From positions 1 through 21,941 of the forward strand of contig JAGYMP010000355.1 of NCBI GenBank assembly GCA_018400565.1: a stretch of DNA of 21,941 nt. Reading direction: 5' to 3'. Position numbers and translations under genes: made by a program. Within the stretch, counting starts at the first letter, position 1; each line of letters opens with the position of its first letter. This document shows, piece after piece, positions 1 to 7,832 of this stretch. This DNA is from Bacilli bacterium (GTDB taxonomy: Bacteria; Bacillota_I; Bacilli_A; Izemoplasmatales; Hujiaoplasmataceae). The notes below the pieces were generated by a model. The model was not told the DNA's origin. It searched no databases and saw nothing but the letters and a program-made list of their open reading frames with translations.

Positions 1-207
1 CTGAACGAACCACGTTTGCTTATGCTTGATGAACCGTTTGCAAACCTTGACAAAAATGCCACAAAAATGATGGTATCGTTGTTGAAGAAGCGAAGCAAAA
101 AAACACTTGTGATTGTTTCAACCCACCAAAGCGGAAAGATACACACAAAATTCAAACGCAACTATCATTTGCAGGGCGGTCGTTTAATTGATGAGCCGAA
201 GGATTGA
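1..207 (+). CDS. ABC transporter ATP-binding protein, 3' end only
   Basis: The reading frame is open from base 1 to a TGA at 205-207, so the gene starts before the window. What remains is the C-terminal end of an ABC nucleotide-binding domain: Walker B with catalytic Glu (LMLDEP), the D-loop (FANLD) and the switch histidine in STHQ. The end is short after the H-loop, as in small exporter ATPases. It overlaps the next gene, a membrane protein, by 17 bases, so the two probably form one ATPase-permease exporter. Substrate cannot be inferred because the signature and Walker A regions are missing. Confidence 0.9.
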   Translation: MNEPRLLMLDEPFANLDKNATKMMVSLLKKRSKKTLVIVSTHQSGKIHTKFKRNYHLQGGRLIDEPKD

Positions 208-925
208 ATTGCACGGACACATTTTTTTGAATCAACGCATGATCATAATGGTATTCATCATGTATGTGCTTTTAATCGGATCCATGTTTTATCACTCCCA
301 TGCATATGACGGAATGGCTTATATGCAAATGTATCAAGAAACGTTCGAACGAGTATTCATTGCGCAAACATTACAGATCATGCGTCTGGAAAGCGTGCTC
401 TTTGGTGTGTTGATATTCATGAACAAAAATATCGACCCTCATCTGCGTGTGGCCAGTTTCACTGTGATTGACCGCAGAAGCAAATGTGCCTCTGTCTTAT
501 CTGTAATCATCGTTTTTTTGACAAGCTGTCTTTTGTTTTTATCGGGGACCATGTTGCTTTATCTTATTTTCACATATGGTTTTACACCTTATGAGATACC
601 GTTTACCTTGTTGGTTGAATGGGGCATCAACATGATAAGCATTTTTATGTTTTATGCTTTGCTTCAGGGGATCGTAACGCTTTTGCTCAGTCATTCCACG
701 GCAACGGTGATCCCATTGGGGATCTATTGGTTTGCCGAACTCAACAGTCATCATTTGATCGACCTGCACGTCAGTGGATTGAAGATATTTTATCAATATG
801 TTCCCCATTCCACAGTTACCGACACGAAGGTTTTCGTCAACGCTTCATTGGAACATAACATGATGATTATCGCTGTTATGTGTCTTATTTATCACATCAT
901 AAGCATGAAACGCCCGTTGGATTGA
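191..925 (+). CDS. Integral membrane protein, probable ABC exporter permease partner
   Basis: This 244-residue hydrophobic protein has roughly five to six membrane segments, including ones near residues 13-35, 95-125, 140-175 and 220-240. The start is the ATG at 191; a TTG at 188 is also possible, and the Shine-Dalgarno is weak (GGGCGG). It begins inside the end of the ABC ATPase gene, which implies translational coupling and a role as the membrane subunit. No family motif is recognised, so the permease role rests on context and hydrophobicity. A stem-loop at the 3' end overlaps the last codons. Confidence 0.75.
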   Translation: MSRRIELHGHIFLNQRMIIMVFIMYVLLIGSMFYHSHAYDGMAYMQMYQETFERVFIAQTLQIMRLESVLFGVLIFMNKNIDPHLRVASFTVIDRRSKCASVLSVIIVFLTSCLLFLSGTMLLYLIFTYGFTPYEIPFTLLVEWGINMISIFMFYALLQGIVTLLLSHSTATVIPLGIYWFAELNSHHLIDLHVSGLKIFYQYVPHSTVTDTKVFVNASLEHNMMIIAVMCLIYHIISMKRPLD

Positions 926-940
926 TTCCGATGGGCGTTT
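908..940 (+). terminator. Putative Rho-independent terminator overlapping a gene end
   Basis: AAACGCCC at 908-915 pairs with GGGCGTTT at 933-940, and the helix extends inward with G-U pairs (GTTGG with CCGAT). The T tract is only three bases, so efficiency is uncertain. It includes the stop codon of the upstream membrane protein gene and separates it from the glmS promoter. Confidence 0.6.
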
Positions 941-977
941 AATCGTGAACATAATCGTTTTCAAAATAAATAAACCG

Positions 978-1006
978 TTGAAACTGTCGGTTGAAAGTGG
1001 TATAAT
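978..1006 (+). promoter_or_regulatory. Sigma-A-type promoter of glmSMU
   Basis: TTGAAA at 978-983 and TATAAT at 1001-1006 are separated by exactly 17 bases. Transcription should start near 1013, leaving a leader of only about 45 bases before the glmS ATG. That is too short for a glmS ribozyme. Confidence 0.8.
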
Positions 1007-1057
1007 TTTGAATATAAATATCTGAAGAATAACCACTTGATGACAAGGAGGAAACAT

Positions 1058-2857
1058 ATGTGCGGCATTGTCGGCTATCTTGGCCAGAAAAAAGCATCGG
1101 ATGTGATCTTGTCCGGGCTGCATAAACTGGAATATCGCGGGTATGATTCCTGTGGGATCACATTTTATTCTGAAAAGAAAGATACCTTCATCACACATAA
1201 AGACCAGGGACGGGTCAGACACCTCGAAGATGATTTTGATTACAATCATGATAATCATCTTGCGATCGGTCATACACGTTGGGCCACCCATGGTGAACCG
1301 ACACAACTCAATTCGCATCCACACCGCTCTGCTGATGGACGGTTTATCATCGTCCATAACGGTGTGATTGAAAATTACCATGAAATCAAAGTTAAATATC
1401 TTGATAACGTGACCTTCACAAGCGAGACCGACACCGAGGTCATCGTCAATTTAATTGAACATTTCAGTAAATCGCTTCAAATCAGTGAGGCTATTCGCAA
1501 AACCCTGTCCATCCTTGAAGGGTCTTATGCGCTTTTGATTTTGGACACAGAGCATACAAACCGCTTATATGCGGCAAAGAACAAATCACCGCTTTTGTTG
1601 GGTGTGGCCGAAAACGGCATGACCATGGCCAGCGATGTCATGGCGCTTGTCGGCCATGCAGATCATTATATTCCTTTGGAAGATAAAACCTATACTGAAA
1701 TCACCGCTACCAACGATGGTTTTGTCTATGACATGGTCGATGTGATCGGAAAGCCGATTCAGACCAAAATGATTAAGATGGATCTCGTGACGGAGGAAAT
1801 CGGTAAAGCCGGTTATGCCCACTACATGTTAAAGGAAATATGCGAACAGCCATCCGTTGTGCGTAAAATCATGAACCGATATTCAAAAAACGGTGTCTTT
1901 CATATCGATGAGAACATCATCCAAGCTTTATCGTCCGCGAGCAATATCCACATCATTGCCGCAGGGACAAGTATGCATGCCGGATTGATCGCCAAACACT
2001 ATTTCGAGGTTTTGGCAGAAATTCCGACACAAGTGCACATCGCAAGTGAATTTGCTTATAATATGCCCCTGCTCGGTGAAGCCCCTTTTTTCATTTTGAT
2101 TTCGCAATCAGGAGAGACTGCCGATCTGAGGGCTTGTCTCGTCAATTTGAAAGAAGCGCACCACCCCATGCTTACTGTCACCAATGTGGGAACATCGACA
2201 TTGGCGCGTGAAGCCGATTACTCGCTTGAGATATTTGCAGGTCCGGAAATCGCCGTGGCCTCAACAAAAGCCTATGTCGGACAAGTCACGGTTCTTTTGA
2301 TTCTCACTTTTCTTTTGTCGGATAAAAAGATGTTTGATTTAAACGCGGAACTTTCAAAAGCTGCCGTTTCCATGGAAGCGATCATCGATAACCGCGATTA
2401 TGTGAGGCAATTGGTCAAAGACCGGATCATCAAAACCAGTTGTTTTTATATCGGCCGCGGCATTGATTATTACACATGTATGGAGGCGGCTTTGAAACTC
2501 AAGGAGATTTCATACATCCAAACCGAGGGTTTCGCGGCAGGTGAATTGAAACACGGGACCATCGCTTTGATTGAGAAAGACATTCCTGTGGTGGCAATCA
2601 TCACCCAGGAACATATCAGTAAAAACACACGATCCAATTTACAAGAAGTGATCACACGCGGGGCAAAGACCATTACGATTTCGATGAAACATGTCAGCAA
2701 TATGAAAGACGACATCGTATTGATGGATACGCATGAGTTATTGACACCGCTTGTGAGTGTCATCCCGACACAACTGATCGCATATTATTCGGCACTCAAT
2801 CTCGGCAGAGACATTGATAAGCCAAGAAACTTAGCCAAATCCGTAACCGTTGAATGA
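1058..2857 (+). CDS. glmS: Glutamine--fructose-6-phosphate aminotransferase (isomerizing)
   Basis: This 599-residue cytoplasmic enzyme makes glucosamine-6-phosphate from fructose-6-phosphate and glutamine, the first step towards UDP-GlcNAc. The start at 1058 is fixed by AAGGAGG at 1045-1051 and because processing of MCGIVGYLG exposes the catalytic N-terminal Cys; in-frame starts at 1037 and 1040 would bury it. The glutaminase domain covers about residues 1-220 (RGYDS, GHTRWATHG, HNGVIENY). Two SIS sugar-isomerase domains follow (AAGTSMHAG, SQSGETAD and STKAY; then GRGIDYY and the EGFAAGELKHG catalytic stretch). The C-terminus PRNLAKSVTVE is typical of GlmS. Length is usual for the family. First gene of the glmS-glmM-glmU operon. 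Confidence 0.98.
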   Translation: MCGIVGYLGQKKASDVILSGLHKLEYRGYDSCGITFYSEKKDTFITHKDQGRVRHLEDDFDYNHDNHLAIGHTRWATHGEPTQLNSHPHRSADGRFIIVHNGVIENYHEIKVKYLDNVTFTSETDTEVIVNLIEHFSKSLQISEAIRKTLSILEGSYALLILDTEHTNRLYAAKNKSPLLLGVAENGMTMASDVMALVGHADHYIPLEDKTYTEITATNDGFVYDMVDVIGKPIQTKMIKMDLVTEEIGKAGYAHYMLKEICEQPSVVRKIMNRYSKNGVFHIDENIIQALSSASNIHIIAAGTSMHAGLIAKHYFEVLAEIPTQVHIASEFAYNMPLLGEAPFFILISQSGETADLRACLVNLKEAHHPMLTVTNVGTSTLAREADYSLEIFAGPEIAVASTKAYVGQVTVLLILTFLLSDKKMFDLNAELSKAAVSMEAIIDNRDYVRQLVKDRIIKTSCFYIGRGIDYYTCMEAALKLKEISYIQTEGFAAGELKHGTIALIEKDIPVVAIITQEHISKNTRSNLQEVITRGAKTITISMKHVSNMKDDIVLMDTHELLTPLVSVIPTQLIAYYSALNLGRDIDKPRNLAKSVTVE

Positions 2858-2867
2858 GGGGGATTCG

Positions 2868-4184
2868 ATGAGATATTTCGGAACAGACGGCATTCGGGGG
2901 AATACTGATGATTTTTTGACGTATGACCTTGCATTTGCCGTCGGAAAAAGTCTGCAGACAATTGACAGAACACAGGTGATTATCGGACGGGATACCCGTG
3001 AATCGGGAGAGTCTTTGACAGATGCGATCACCCAGGGTGCAAAGATATCCGGTAAGGATGTCTTTGATGCGAACATCATACCGACGCCTTTGCTTGCTTA
3101 TTTGAGCAAAATAAGTGCCAGCATCGGTATCATGATCACTGCGAGTCACAACCCGTATCGCGACAACGGCATCAAAATTTTCGTCGACGGAAAAAAGCTT
3201 TTATTGAGGGAAGAACAAAAGGTTGAGGACTATATCGATGAAAACATGTCGTTTCCCAAGCCCGATAAAGTCGGCAAAGAAACAGTGTACGAACATCCAC
3301 TTGCGGCATATGAGGATTTGTTCACACCGTTTTTGAAAGAGACATCCTTAAAGATTGCGCTCGATCTTGCGAACGGAGCAACGGTATCGACCGCGCCTCA
3401 CATCTTTCGGAAAATCGCTGATGAGTTAATATTAACCGCAGATGCGCCAAACGGAAAAAACATCAACAAAAATGTTGGAAGCACACATCTAGGCCATTTG
3501 ATTGAAACGGTGAATACTTCACAGGCAGACGTTGGATTCGCCTTCGACGGCGACGGCGACAGAGTGTTGGCAGTCGGCCGGGACGGCGCTGTTTATTCCG
3601 GCGATCACCTGATTTATGTTTTGGCATGCCATCTCAAAGAAGAAGGGCATCTCAACAACATGACCGTTGCACTCACCAAAATGAGTAATCTCGGGATCGA
3701 AAAAGCATTGAACGCCCAAGGCATTCATGTTGTCCGTACCGATGTCGGTGATAAAAATGTTTTGGCCGAACTCAACAAAGGTGATTATTCACTCGGCGGT
3801 GAAAATTCCGGACACATCATCATCAAAGATTTATTGCCGACGGGAGACGGTGTTTTGACGGCAGCAATGATCACATCGATCATGGCTTCAAAAAATCAAT
3901 CACTTAAATCATTGACGGAAGATGTCAGCATGTATGCCGAACAACTGAAAAACATCGCCAACGTCGATAAAGCCGTGTTGGAGGATGTGGATGTCAAACG
4001 CATCATCCGATCCGTTGAAAGAGAACTCGGCGATGACGGATTTGTTGTTGTGAGACCTTCAGGCACAGAGCCTGTTATCCGGGTGTTCGTCTGCGCAAAA
4101 ACGACGGACATGGTCCGGTCATCCATTGCTGAAATCGAAGATGTCATCGAACGGAAACATATCGAACAGGGGGACAAAGCATGA
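2868..4184 (+). CDS. glmM: Phosphoglucosamine mutase
   Basis: This 438-residue enzyme converts glucosamine-6-phosphate to glucosamine-1-phosphate. The start is the ATG at 2868 after GAGGGGG (2856-2862), giving the canonical MRYFGTDGIRG; an in-frame TTG at 2850 lies inside glmS and is unlikely. Family landmarks are visible: the phosphoserine loop TASHNP with catalytic Ser93, the metal loop DGDGDR (Asp227, 229, 231), the sugar-recognition loop GGENSGH and the phosphate-binding loop RPSGTEP from Arg396. It is about ten residues shorter than many homologues. It starts ten bases after glmS and overlaps glmU by four bases (ATGA). Confidence 0.97.
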   Translation: MRYFGTDGIRGNTDDFLTYDLAFAVGKSLQTIDRTQVIIGRDTRESGESLTDAITQGAKISGKDVFDANIIPTPLLAYLSKISASIGIMITASHNPYRDNGIKIFVDGKKLLLREEQKVEDYIDENMSFPKPDKVGKETVYEHPLAAYEDLFTPFLKETSLKIALDLANGATVSTAPHIFRKIADELILTADAPNGKNINKNVGSTHLGHLIETVNTSQADVGFAFDGDGDRVLAVGRDGAVYSGDHLIYVLACHLKEEGHLNNMTVALTKMSNLGIEKALNAQGIHVVRTDVGDKNVLAELNKGDYSLGGENSGHIIIKDLLPTGDGVLTAAMITSIMASKNQSLKSLTEDVSMYAEQLKNIANVDKAVLEDVDVKRIIRSVERELGDDGFVVVRPSGTEPVIRVFVCAKTTDMVRSSIAEIEDVIERKHIEQGDKA

Positions 4185-5578
4185 GAAACTATGCGATTAT
4201 TTTAGCGGCCGGCAAGGGCACACGCATGAAAACAGAAATGCCGAAATGCGCATATCCTTTGCTTAGGAAACCGATGGTGGCCTACATCGTGCAAAATATC
4301 AAATTTGCTGATGCAACCGATGAAACAGTTGTTGTCGTCGGGCATAAAAAGAAAGTCATCAAAGACATTTTGCATGATGAAGTCAAATATGCCATACAGG
4401 AAAAACAACTCGGGACCGGACATGCCGTTTTAGCATGCGAGAATCAAATTGATGACATGGATGGTAATTCCATCATCATGCCGGGTGATATGCCGCTGAT
4501 TGATGAACAAACGATCAAGAATGCGCTGCGTGAGCACAACGAACGGCGTCATGATTTGACAATCGTGACAACCAATGTTGAGGATCCCACCGGTTATGGT
4601 CGCATCATCCGTAACGATTCAGGATATCTTGATGCAATCGTCGAACATCATGAAGCGACGTATTCACAGCGGATGATCAATGAGATCAACACCGGCATCT
4701 ATGTGGTCAAAAATAACATCTTATTCAAAGCTTTAAAACAAATCGACAATGACAACACCAAAGGCGAATATTACCTGACGGATATTGTGACTGTTTTAAA
4801 ACAATCAAATTATGTTATCGGCACATACACACTTAAAGATTCATACAAAGCGATGGGTGTCAACGACCTTTATGCTTTGAGTGTCGCCGAAGGGAAATTG
4901 CGGCTTGATATCAACAAAAAACATATGAAGAACGGTGTGGCGATGATTAACCCGGAAACAATCACCATCGGCCACAACGTCATCATCGAACCCAACGTGA
5001 CGATACATCCAAACACATATATCACCGGGAATTCCATCATCCGTAAACATGCGATGGTCGGCCCCAACACAGAAATCCATAACAGTGATGTCGGTGAAGA
5101 AGTGATATGCAAACACTCACTTGTCTATAACTCGAAAATCGGCCGGAAAACAACCATCGGTCCGTTTGCACACCTCAGAAACGGAGCGAACATCGGTCCC
5201 GAAAATCGGATCGGAAACTTCGTCGAAGTCAAAAAGTCCGAAACGGGAACCAATTTCAAGGCATCGCACCTGGCTTATATCGGTGATGCATCAATCGGGT
5301 CTGACGTGAACTTCGGTTGTGGTTCGATTACCGTCAATTATGACGGAAAGAATAAATACCGAACCGAAATCGGCGATGATGTGTTCATCGGCTGCAATGC
5401 CAATCTCATCGCACCGATCAAGATTGACGATAGCTCTTTGATAGCCGCAGGGTCAACTCTGAACAAAAACGTTCCCAAGGGTTCGCTTGCAATCGCCAGG
5501 TCCTATCAGGTAAACAAAGAAAATTACATCATGAACAAAAAACAAAAAGAAAAACAAAACCAGAAGTCTGATACTTGA
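4181..5578 (+). CDS. glmU: Bifunctional UDP-GlcNAc pyrophosphorylase / glucosamine-1-phosphate acetyltransferase
   Basis: This 465-residue enzyme acetylates glucosamine-1-phosphate and then couples it to UTP, giving UDP-GlcNAc. The N-terminal uridylyltransferase domain (about 1-230) has LAAGKGTRMKTEMPK, GTGHAV and GDMPL. The C-terminal left-handed beta-helix shows hexapeptide repeats (NTEIHNSDVGEE, IGPFAHLRNGANIGP) and the acetyltransferase histidine in SHLAYIGD at residue 363. The start ATG shares bases with the glmM stop, so translation is probably coupled. The tail (about 449-465) is rich in Lys and Gln. The infC promoter overlaps its last codons. Confidence 0.97.
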   Translation: MRNYAIILAAGKGTRMKTEMPKCAYPLLRKPMVAYIVQNIKFADATDETVVVVGHKKKVIKDILHDEVKYAIQEKQLGTGHAVLACENQIDDMDGNSIIMPGDMPLIDEQTIKNALREHNERRHDLTIVTTNVEDPTGYGRIIRNDSGYLDAIVEHHEATYSQRMINEINTGIYVVKNNILFKALKQIDNDNTKGEYYLTDIVTVLKQSNYVIGTYTLKDSYKAMGVNDLYALSVAEGKLRLDINKKHMKNGVAMINPETITIGHNVIIEPNVTIHPNTYITGNSIIRKHAMVGPNTEIHNSDVGEEVICKHSLVYNSKIGRKTTIGPFAHLRNGANIGPENRIGNFVEVKKSETGTNFKASHLAYIGDASIGSDVNFGCGSITVNYDGKNKYRTEIGDDVFIGCNANLIAPIKIDDSSLIAAGSTLNKNVPKGSLAIARSYQVNKENYIMNKKQKEKQNQKSDT

Positions 5579-5603
5579 CAAAATACACAGGATGGATTAT
5601 AAT
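5575..5603 (+). promoter_or_regulatory. Promoter of the infC-rpmI-rplT operon
   Basis: A perfect TTGACA at 5575-5580 and TATAAT at 5598-5603 are 17 bases apart, a full consensus. The -35 box overlaps the glmU stop codon (TGA at 5576-5578). Transcription should start near 5610, just before the L20 leader. Confidence 0.9.
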
Positions 5604-5611
5604 TAGTTAGG

Positions 5612-5750
5612 TTGATTTGTAGAAAGCAGAAGATCACTTCTCACCCGATTGTAAAAACAATGGGTTATCGCTACGATCTGTCATATTTATATGATGGAAT
5701 ACGTTTGCGCAAAGTGGGTGCTTTTTACACAGCCCCACTTTTTATTTTAT
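5612..5750 (+). promoter_or_regulatory. L20 leader (autoregulatory 5' UTR of infC-rpmI-rplT)
   Basis: The roughly 150-base leader matches what is known of the Firmicutes L20 leader, where ribosomal protein L20 binds and promotes premature termination. Visible parts are a GTAG/CTAC outer pairing (5619-5622 with 5671-5674), the hairpin AGAAG-ATCA-CTTCT (5628-5641), ACCCGATTGT with ACAATGGGT (stem with a bulged G, 5643-5664), TCATA-TTTA-TATGA (5681-5694) and the GCGCAAAGTGGGTGC segment that leads into the attenuator. The bases CACTTCTCACC and ACGATCTGTCATAT resemble conserved stretches of this class as I remember it. The position directly upstream of infC and rplT is as expected. Confidence 0.85.
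5711..5750 (+). terminator. Attenuator terminator in the L20 leader
   Basis: AAAGTGGG-T-GC (5711-5721) pairs with GCCCCACTTT (5732-5741), followed by a T-rich tail (TTTTTATTTTAT to 5750). It ends just before the infC Shine-Dalgarno, so it can switch the operon off before translation begins. Its left arm is part of the conserved leader, consistent with L20-controlled attenuation. Confidence 0.85.
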
Positions 5751-5752
5751 AT

Positions 5753-5759
5753 GGAGGTG
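5753..5759 (+). promoter_or_regulatory. Shine-Dalgarno site of infC that decides an AUU start
   Basis: GGAGGTG lies six bases before an in-frame ATT at 5766. The in-frame ATGs at 5691 and 5751 precede or overlap it, and the next in-frame ATG (5805) lies 45 bases downstream. Confidence 0.75.
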
Positions 5760-5765
5760 TTTCGT

Positions 5766-6305
5766 ATTTTATACAGAAACAAACGACCGGAGAAAAAGCA
5801 CGATATGATCATCAACGAACATATCCGTTCAAAAGATGTTCTATTAATCGGAAATGACGGCGAAAAGTATGGTGTCAAACCAACAAAAGAAGCTTTGGGA
5901 CTCGCCTATGACCATGGACTTGATTTAGTGATGGTCGCGCCGAATGCAAAACCTCCGGTTTGCAAAATGATGGATTACAACAAGTACCGTTATGAGCAGC
6001 AACAAAAAGAAAAAGAAGCCAAAAAGCATCAAAAAACCATGGAGCTCAAAGAGATCCGCATGAGTGCGGTCATTGAGGAACATGATTTCAACACAAAGCT
6101 TAGAAACGGACGTAAATTCCTCGACAAAGGCAACAAAGTGAAACTCTCGGTGCGTTTGCCTTACCGTGCAAAACGTTCGATGGCCGAACAAGGCAAGGAC
6201 GTGCTGCGCCGCTTTGCGGAAAAATGCAGCGACCTCGGAGAAATCGAGACGAAAATCCATCAAGACGGCCGTTACATCAACGCCGTGTTGGCACCGAAAA
6301 AATAA
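5766..6305 (+). CDS. infC: Translation initiation factor IF-3 (AUU start)
   Basis: IF-3 binds the 30S subunit, blocks premature 50S joining and checks start-codon/initiator pairing. The 179-residue product has the N-domain (INEHIRSKDVLLIG, then LVMVAPNAKPPVCKMMDYNKYRYEQQ), a charged linker (KEKEAKKHQKTMELKEIRMS) and the C-domain (EEHDFNTKLRNGRKFLDKGNKV...). The best start is ATT at 5766, six bases after GGAGGTG. AUU is the known self-regulating infC start in E. coli and some other bacteria, because IF-3 discriminates against it. The in-frame ATG at 5691 would place the attenuator inside the coding region and is rejected; ATG 5805 is an alternative with a poorly placed GGAG. Confidence 0.93.
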   Translation: MLYRNKRPEKKHDMIINEHIRSKDVLLIGNDGEKYGVKPTKEALGLAYDHGLDLVMVAPNAKPPVCKMMDYNKYRYEQQQKEKEAKKHQKTMELKEIRMSAVIEEHDFNTKLRNGRKFLDKGNKVKLSVRLPYRAKRSMAEQGKDVLRRFAEKCSDLGEIETKIHQDGRYINAVLAPKK

Positions 6306-6327
6306 TCAATTACAGGAGTGAATGAAC

Positions 6328-6525
6328 ATGCCGAAAATGAAATCACATTCGGGAACAAAGAAACGAATCAAAAAAACAGGCAGCGGAAAACTGAAACGTC
6401 CGAAAGCATTCCACGTTCATCTTCGCAGTCACAGAAGCCCCAAACAAAACCGCCAGGCAAGGAATAACGAAATCGTAGATCCTTCTGACGCAAAACGAAT
6501 CAAACATCAAGTTCCCTATCTTTAA
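6328..6525 (+). CDS. rpmI: 50S ribosomal protein L35
   Basis: This 65-residue, strongly basic protein begins MPKMKSHSGTKKRIKKTGSGKLKR, the classic bL35 N-terminus. ATG 6328 is chosen over ATG 6322 because AGGAG (6314-6318) lies nine bases away and MPKMK is conserved. It sits between infC and rplT, the near-universal arrangement, and shares the L20-regulated transcript. Confidence 0.97.
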   Translation: MPKMKSHSGTKKRIKKTGSGKLKRPKAFHVHLRSHRSPKQNRQARNNEIVDPSDAKRIKHQVPYL

Positions 6526-6544
6526 TCTTTGAGGAGGAAGGATC

Positions 6545-6904
6545 ATGGCAAGGACAAAAGGAACACAGGCAACCAGAAAAAGACGAAAAAAAATCATTAA
6601 ATTAGCCAAAGGTTATTACGGCGCAAAACATTTGTTATATAAAACCGCCAATGAACAGGTTATGCATTCGTTGCAATATGCCTATCGTGACCGCCGTCGC
6701 AAGAAACGTGATTTTCGCAAATTATGGATCACGCGCATCAATGCGGCAGCAAGACAAAATGACCTTAGCTATTCGCGGTTGATCAATGGTCTGAAAAAGG
6801 CCGATGTTGCCATCAACCGGAAAATGCTCGCAGATGTGGCGATCAATGACGCCAAAGGTTTCACTGGCATTTGCGAAAAAGCCAAAAAAGCTTTGGCCAA
6901 ATAA
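6545..6904 (+). CDS. rplT: 50S ribosomal protein L20
   Basis: This 119-residue product begins MARTKGTQATRKRRKKIIKLAKGYYG, the basic N-terminal extension of bL20, and continues with the globular part (RDRRRKKRDFRKLWITRINAAAR, then SYSRLINGLKKADVAINRKMLAD). Length is normal. A strong GAGGAGG precedes the start. Besides its role in early 50S assembly, L20 is the expected repressor of its own operon through the leader upstream of infC. The last gene of the operon, it is followed at once by a terminator. Confidence 0.98.
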   Translation: MARTKGTQATRKRRKKIIKLAKGYYGAKHLLYKTANEQVMHSLQYAYRDRRRKKRDFRKLWITRINAAARQNDLSYSRLINGLKKADVAINRKMLADVAINDAKGFTGICEKAKKALAK

Positions 6905-6909
6905 CTTTC

Positions 6910-6938
6910 AAAGCCTGATCGGTCGATTGGGCTTTTTT
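6910..6938 (+). terminator. Rho-independent terminator after rplT
   Basis: AAAGCCTGATCG (6910-6921) pairs with CGATTGGGCTTT (6924-6935), with two G-U pairs, and runs into TTTTTTG. It closes the infC-rpmI-rplT operon. Confidence 0.9.
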
Positions 6939-6979
6939 GTTTGCAAAAAATGATTTAAGCCCAGAATACGGATAAAAGA

Positions 6980-7021
6980 TTGATTAACGTCCTTTTTTTT
7001 GGTAAGATAATCATGTATAAT
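6980..7021 (+). promoter_or_regulatory. Promoter region of the NatAB-kinase-SPL-like operon
   Basis: Two overlapping candidates are visible. TTGATT (6980-6985) lies 17 bases from TAAGAT (7003-7008). A perfect -10, TATAAT at 7016-7021, has only a T-run at the -35 position. Either would drive transcription of the six genes that follow with gaps of at most 11 bases. Confidence 0.6.
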
Positions 7022-7055
7022 AAAGAATGACAGTTCCAATGGAAAGGACGATCTC

Positions 7056-7832
7056 ATGCAACAATCGGTTATTGCAGAACATATCACAAAAACGTTTAAA
7101 TTATCAAAGAAACAACAAAAAATTGAACATACGGACAACCAAATCAAAGTCGCTGTCAACGATCTTTCTTTTGAGGCAAAGCCTGGTCGCATATACGGTC
7201 TTTTAGGGCCGAACGGGGCAGGTAAAACAACGACATTGCGATGCATTTCGACATTAATCAAACCGGATTCGGGCGACATCAGGATCGGTGAGCATTATGT
7301 CAGCAAAGAACCGGAGACGGTACGACGAAACATCGCATTTTTGACAAGTGAAATGAAACTCGAGGATTTTTTCACACCGAATTATTTGTTTGAGTATTTT
7401 GCGAATTTACATGATATTCCCAAAGATGCGATGAAAGAACGCAAAAAGTTTTTGTTTGAAAAATTTGGGATTGACCGTTTCGCCGAAGTCAAAGTCGGTG
7501 AATTATCCTCAGGTATGCGTCAAAAAACGCAGTTGGCGATTTCACTCGTCCACGATCCTGACGTGATTATTTTTGATGAACCGACCAACGGTCTTGATGT
7601 CATCACCGCAAAAACGGTGACCGACTATCTTTTGGAACTTCGTGACCTGGGAAAAACCATCATTGTGTCCACCCACATCTTTTCACTTGTTGAAAAAATA
7701 TGCGATCACGTCGGTATCATTTTGGACGGTCAGCTTAAGGTTGATGATGCATTATCCCGTCTGACGGACGATAAAAGCTTAGAGACATACTTTTTCGAAT
7801 TGGTGGAAGAGGATGATGACAACGATGAATAA
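7056..7832 (+). CDS. ABC transporter ATP-binding protein, NatA-like
   Basis: This 258-residue cytoplasmic ATPase has Walker A GPNGAGKTT, Q-loop region FLTSEMKLEDFFTP, signature LSSGMRQK, Walker B VIIFDEP with D-loop NGLD, and H-loop STHIFS. The C-terminus is acidic (EEDDDNDE). Signature and length fit the NatA/CcmA group of ABC-2 exporters (sodium, drug or antibiotic export). ATG 7056 follows GGAAAGGA. The partner permease gene overlaps its end by 20 bases, so the pair is surely one transporter. NatA-like is a family placement; the substrate is not shown by sequence. Confidence 0.9.
   Translation: MQQSVIAEHITKTFKLSKKQQKIEHTDNQIKVAVNDLSFEAKPGRIYGLLGPNGAGKTTTLRCISTLIKPDSGDIRIGEHYVSKEPETVRRNIAFLTSEMKLEDFFTPNYLFEYFANLHDIPKDAMKERKKFLFEKFGIDRFAEVKVGELSSGMRQKTQLAISLVHDPDVIIFDEPTNGLDVITAKTVTDYLLELRDLGKTIIVSTHIFSLVEKICDHVGIILDGQLKVDDALSRLTDDKSLETYFFELVEEDDDNDE

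Noticed and set aside
926..1057. glmS ribozyme/riboswitch
   Set aside because: The transcribed leader is only about 45 bases by the promoter position, and the conserved ribozyme core is not seen.
845..1381. 178-codon open frame on the minus strand across the glmS promoter and 5' end
   Set aside because: It is antisense to the well-supported glmS coding region and promoter, has no recognisable domain and no convincing Shine-Dalgarno.
2796..3149. Overlapping minus-strand frames inside glmM
   Set aside because: They are shadows of glmM with no start signals or family resemblance.
5691..5765. N-terminal extension of IF-3 from ATG 5691
   Set aside because: It would translate the attenuator hairpin and lacks a Shine-Dalgarno; the real ribosome site is at 5753-5759.
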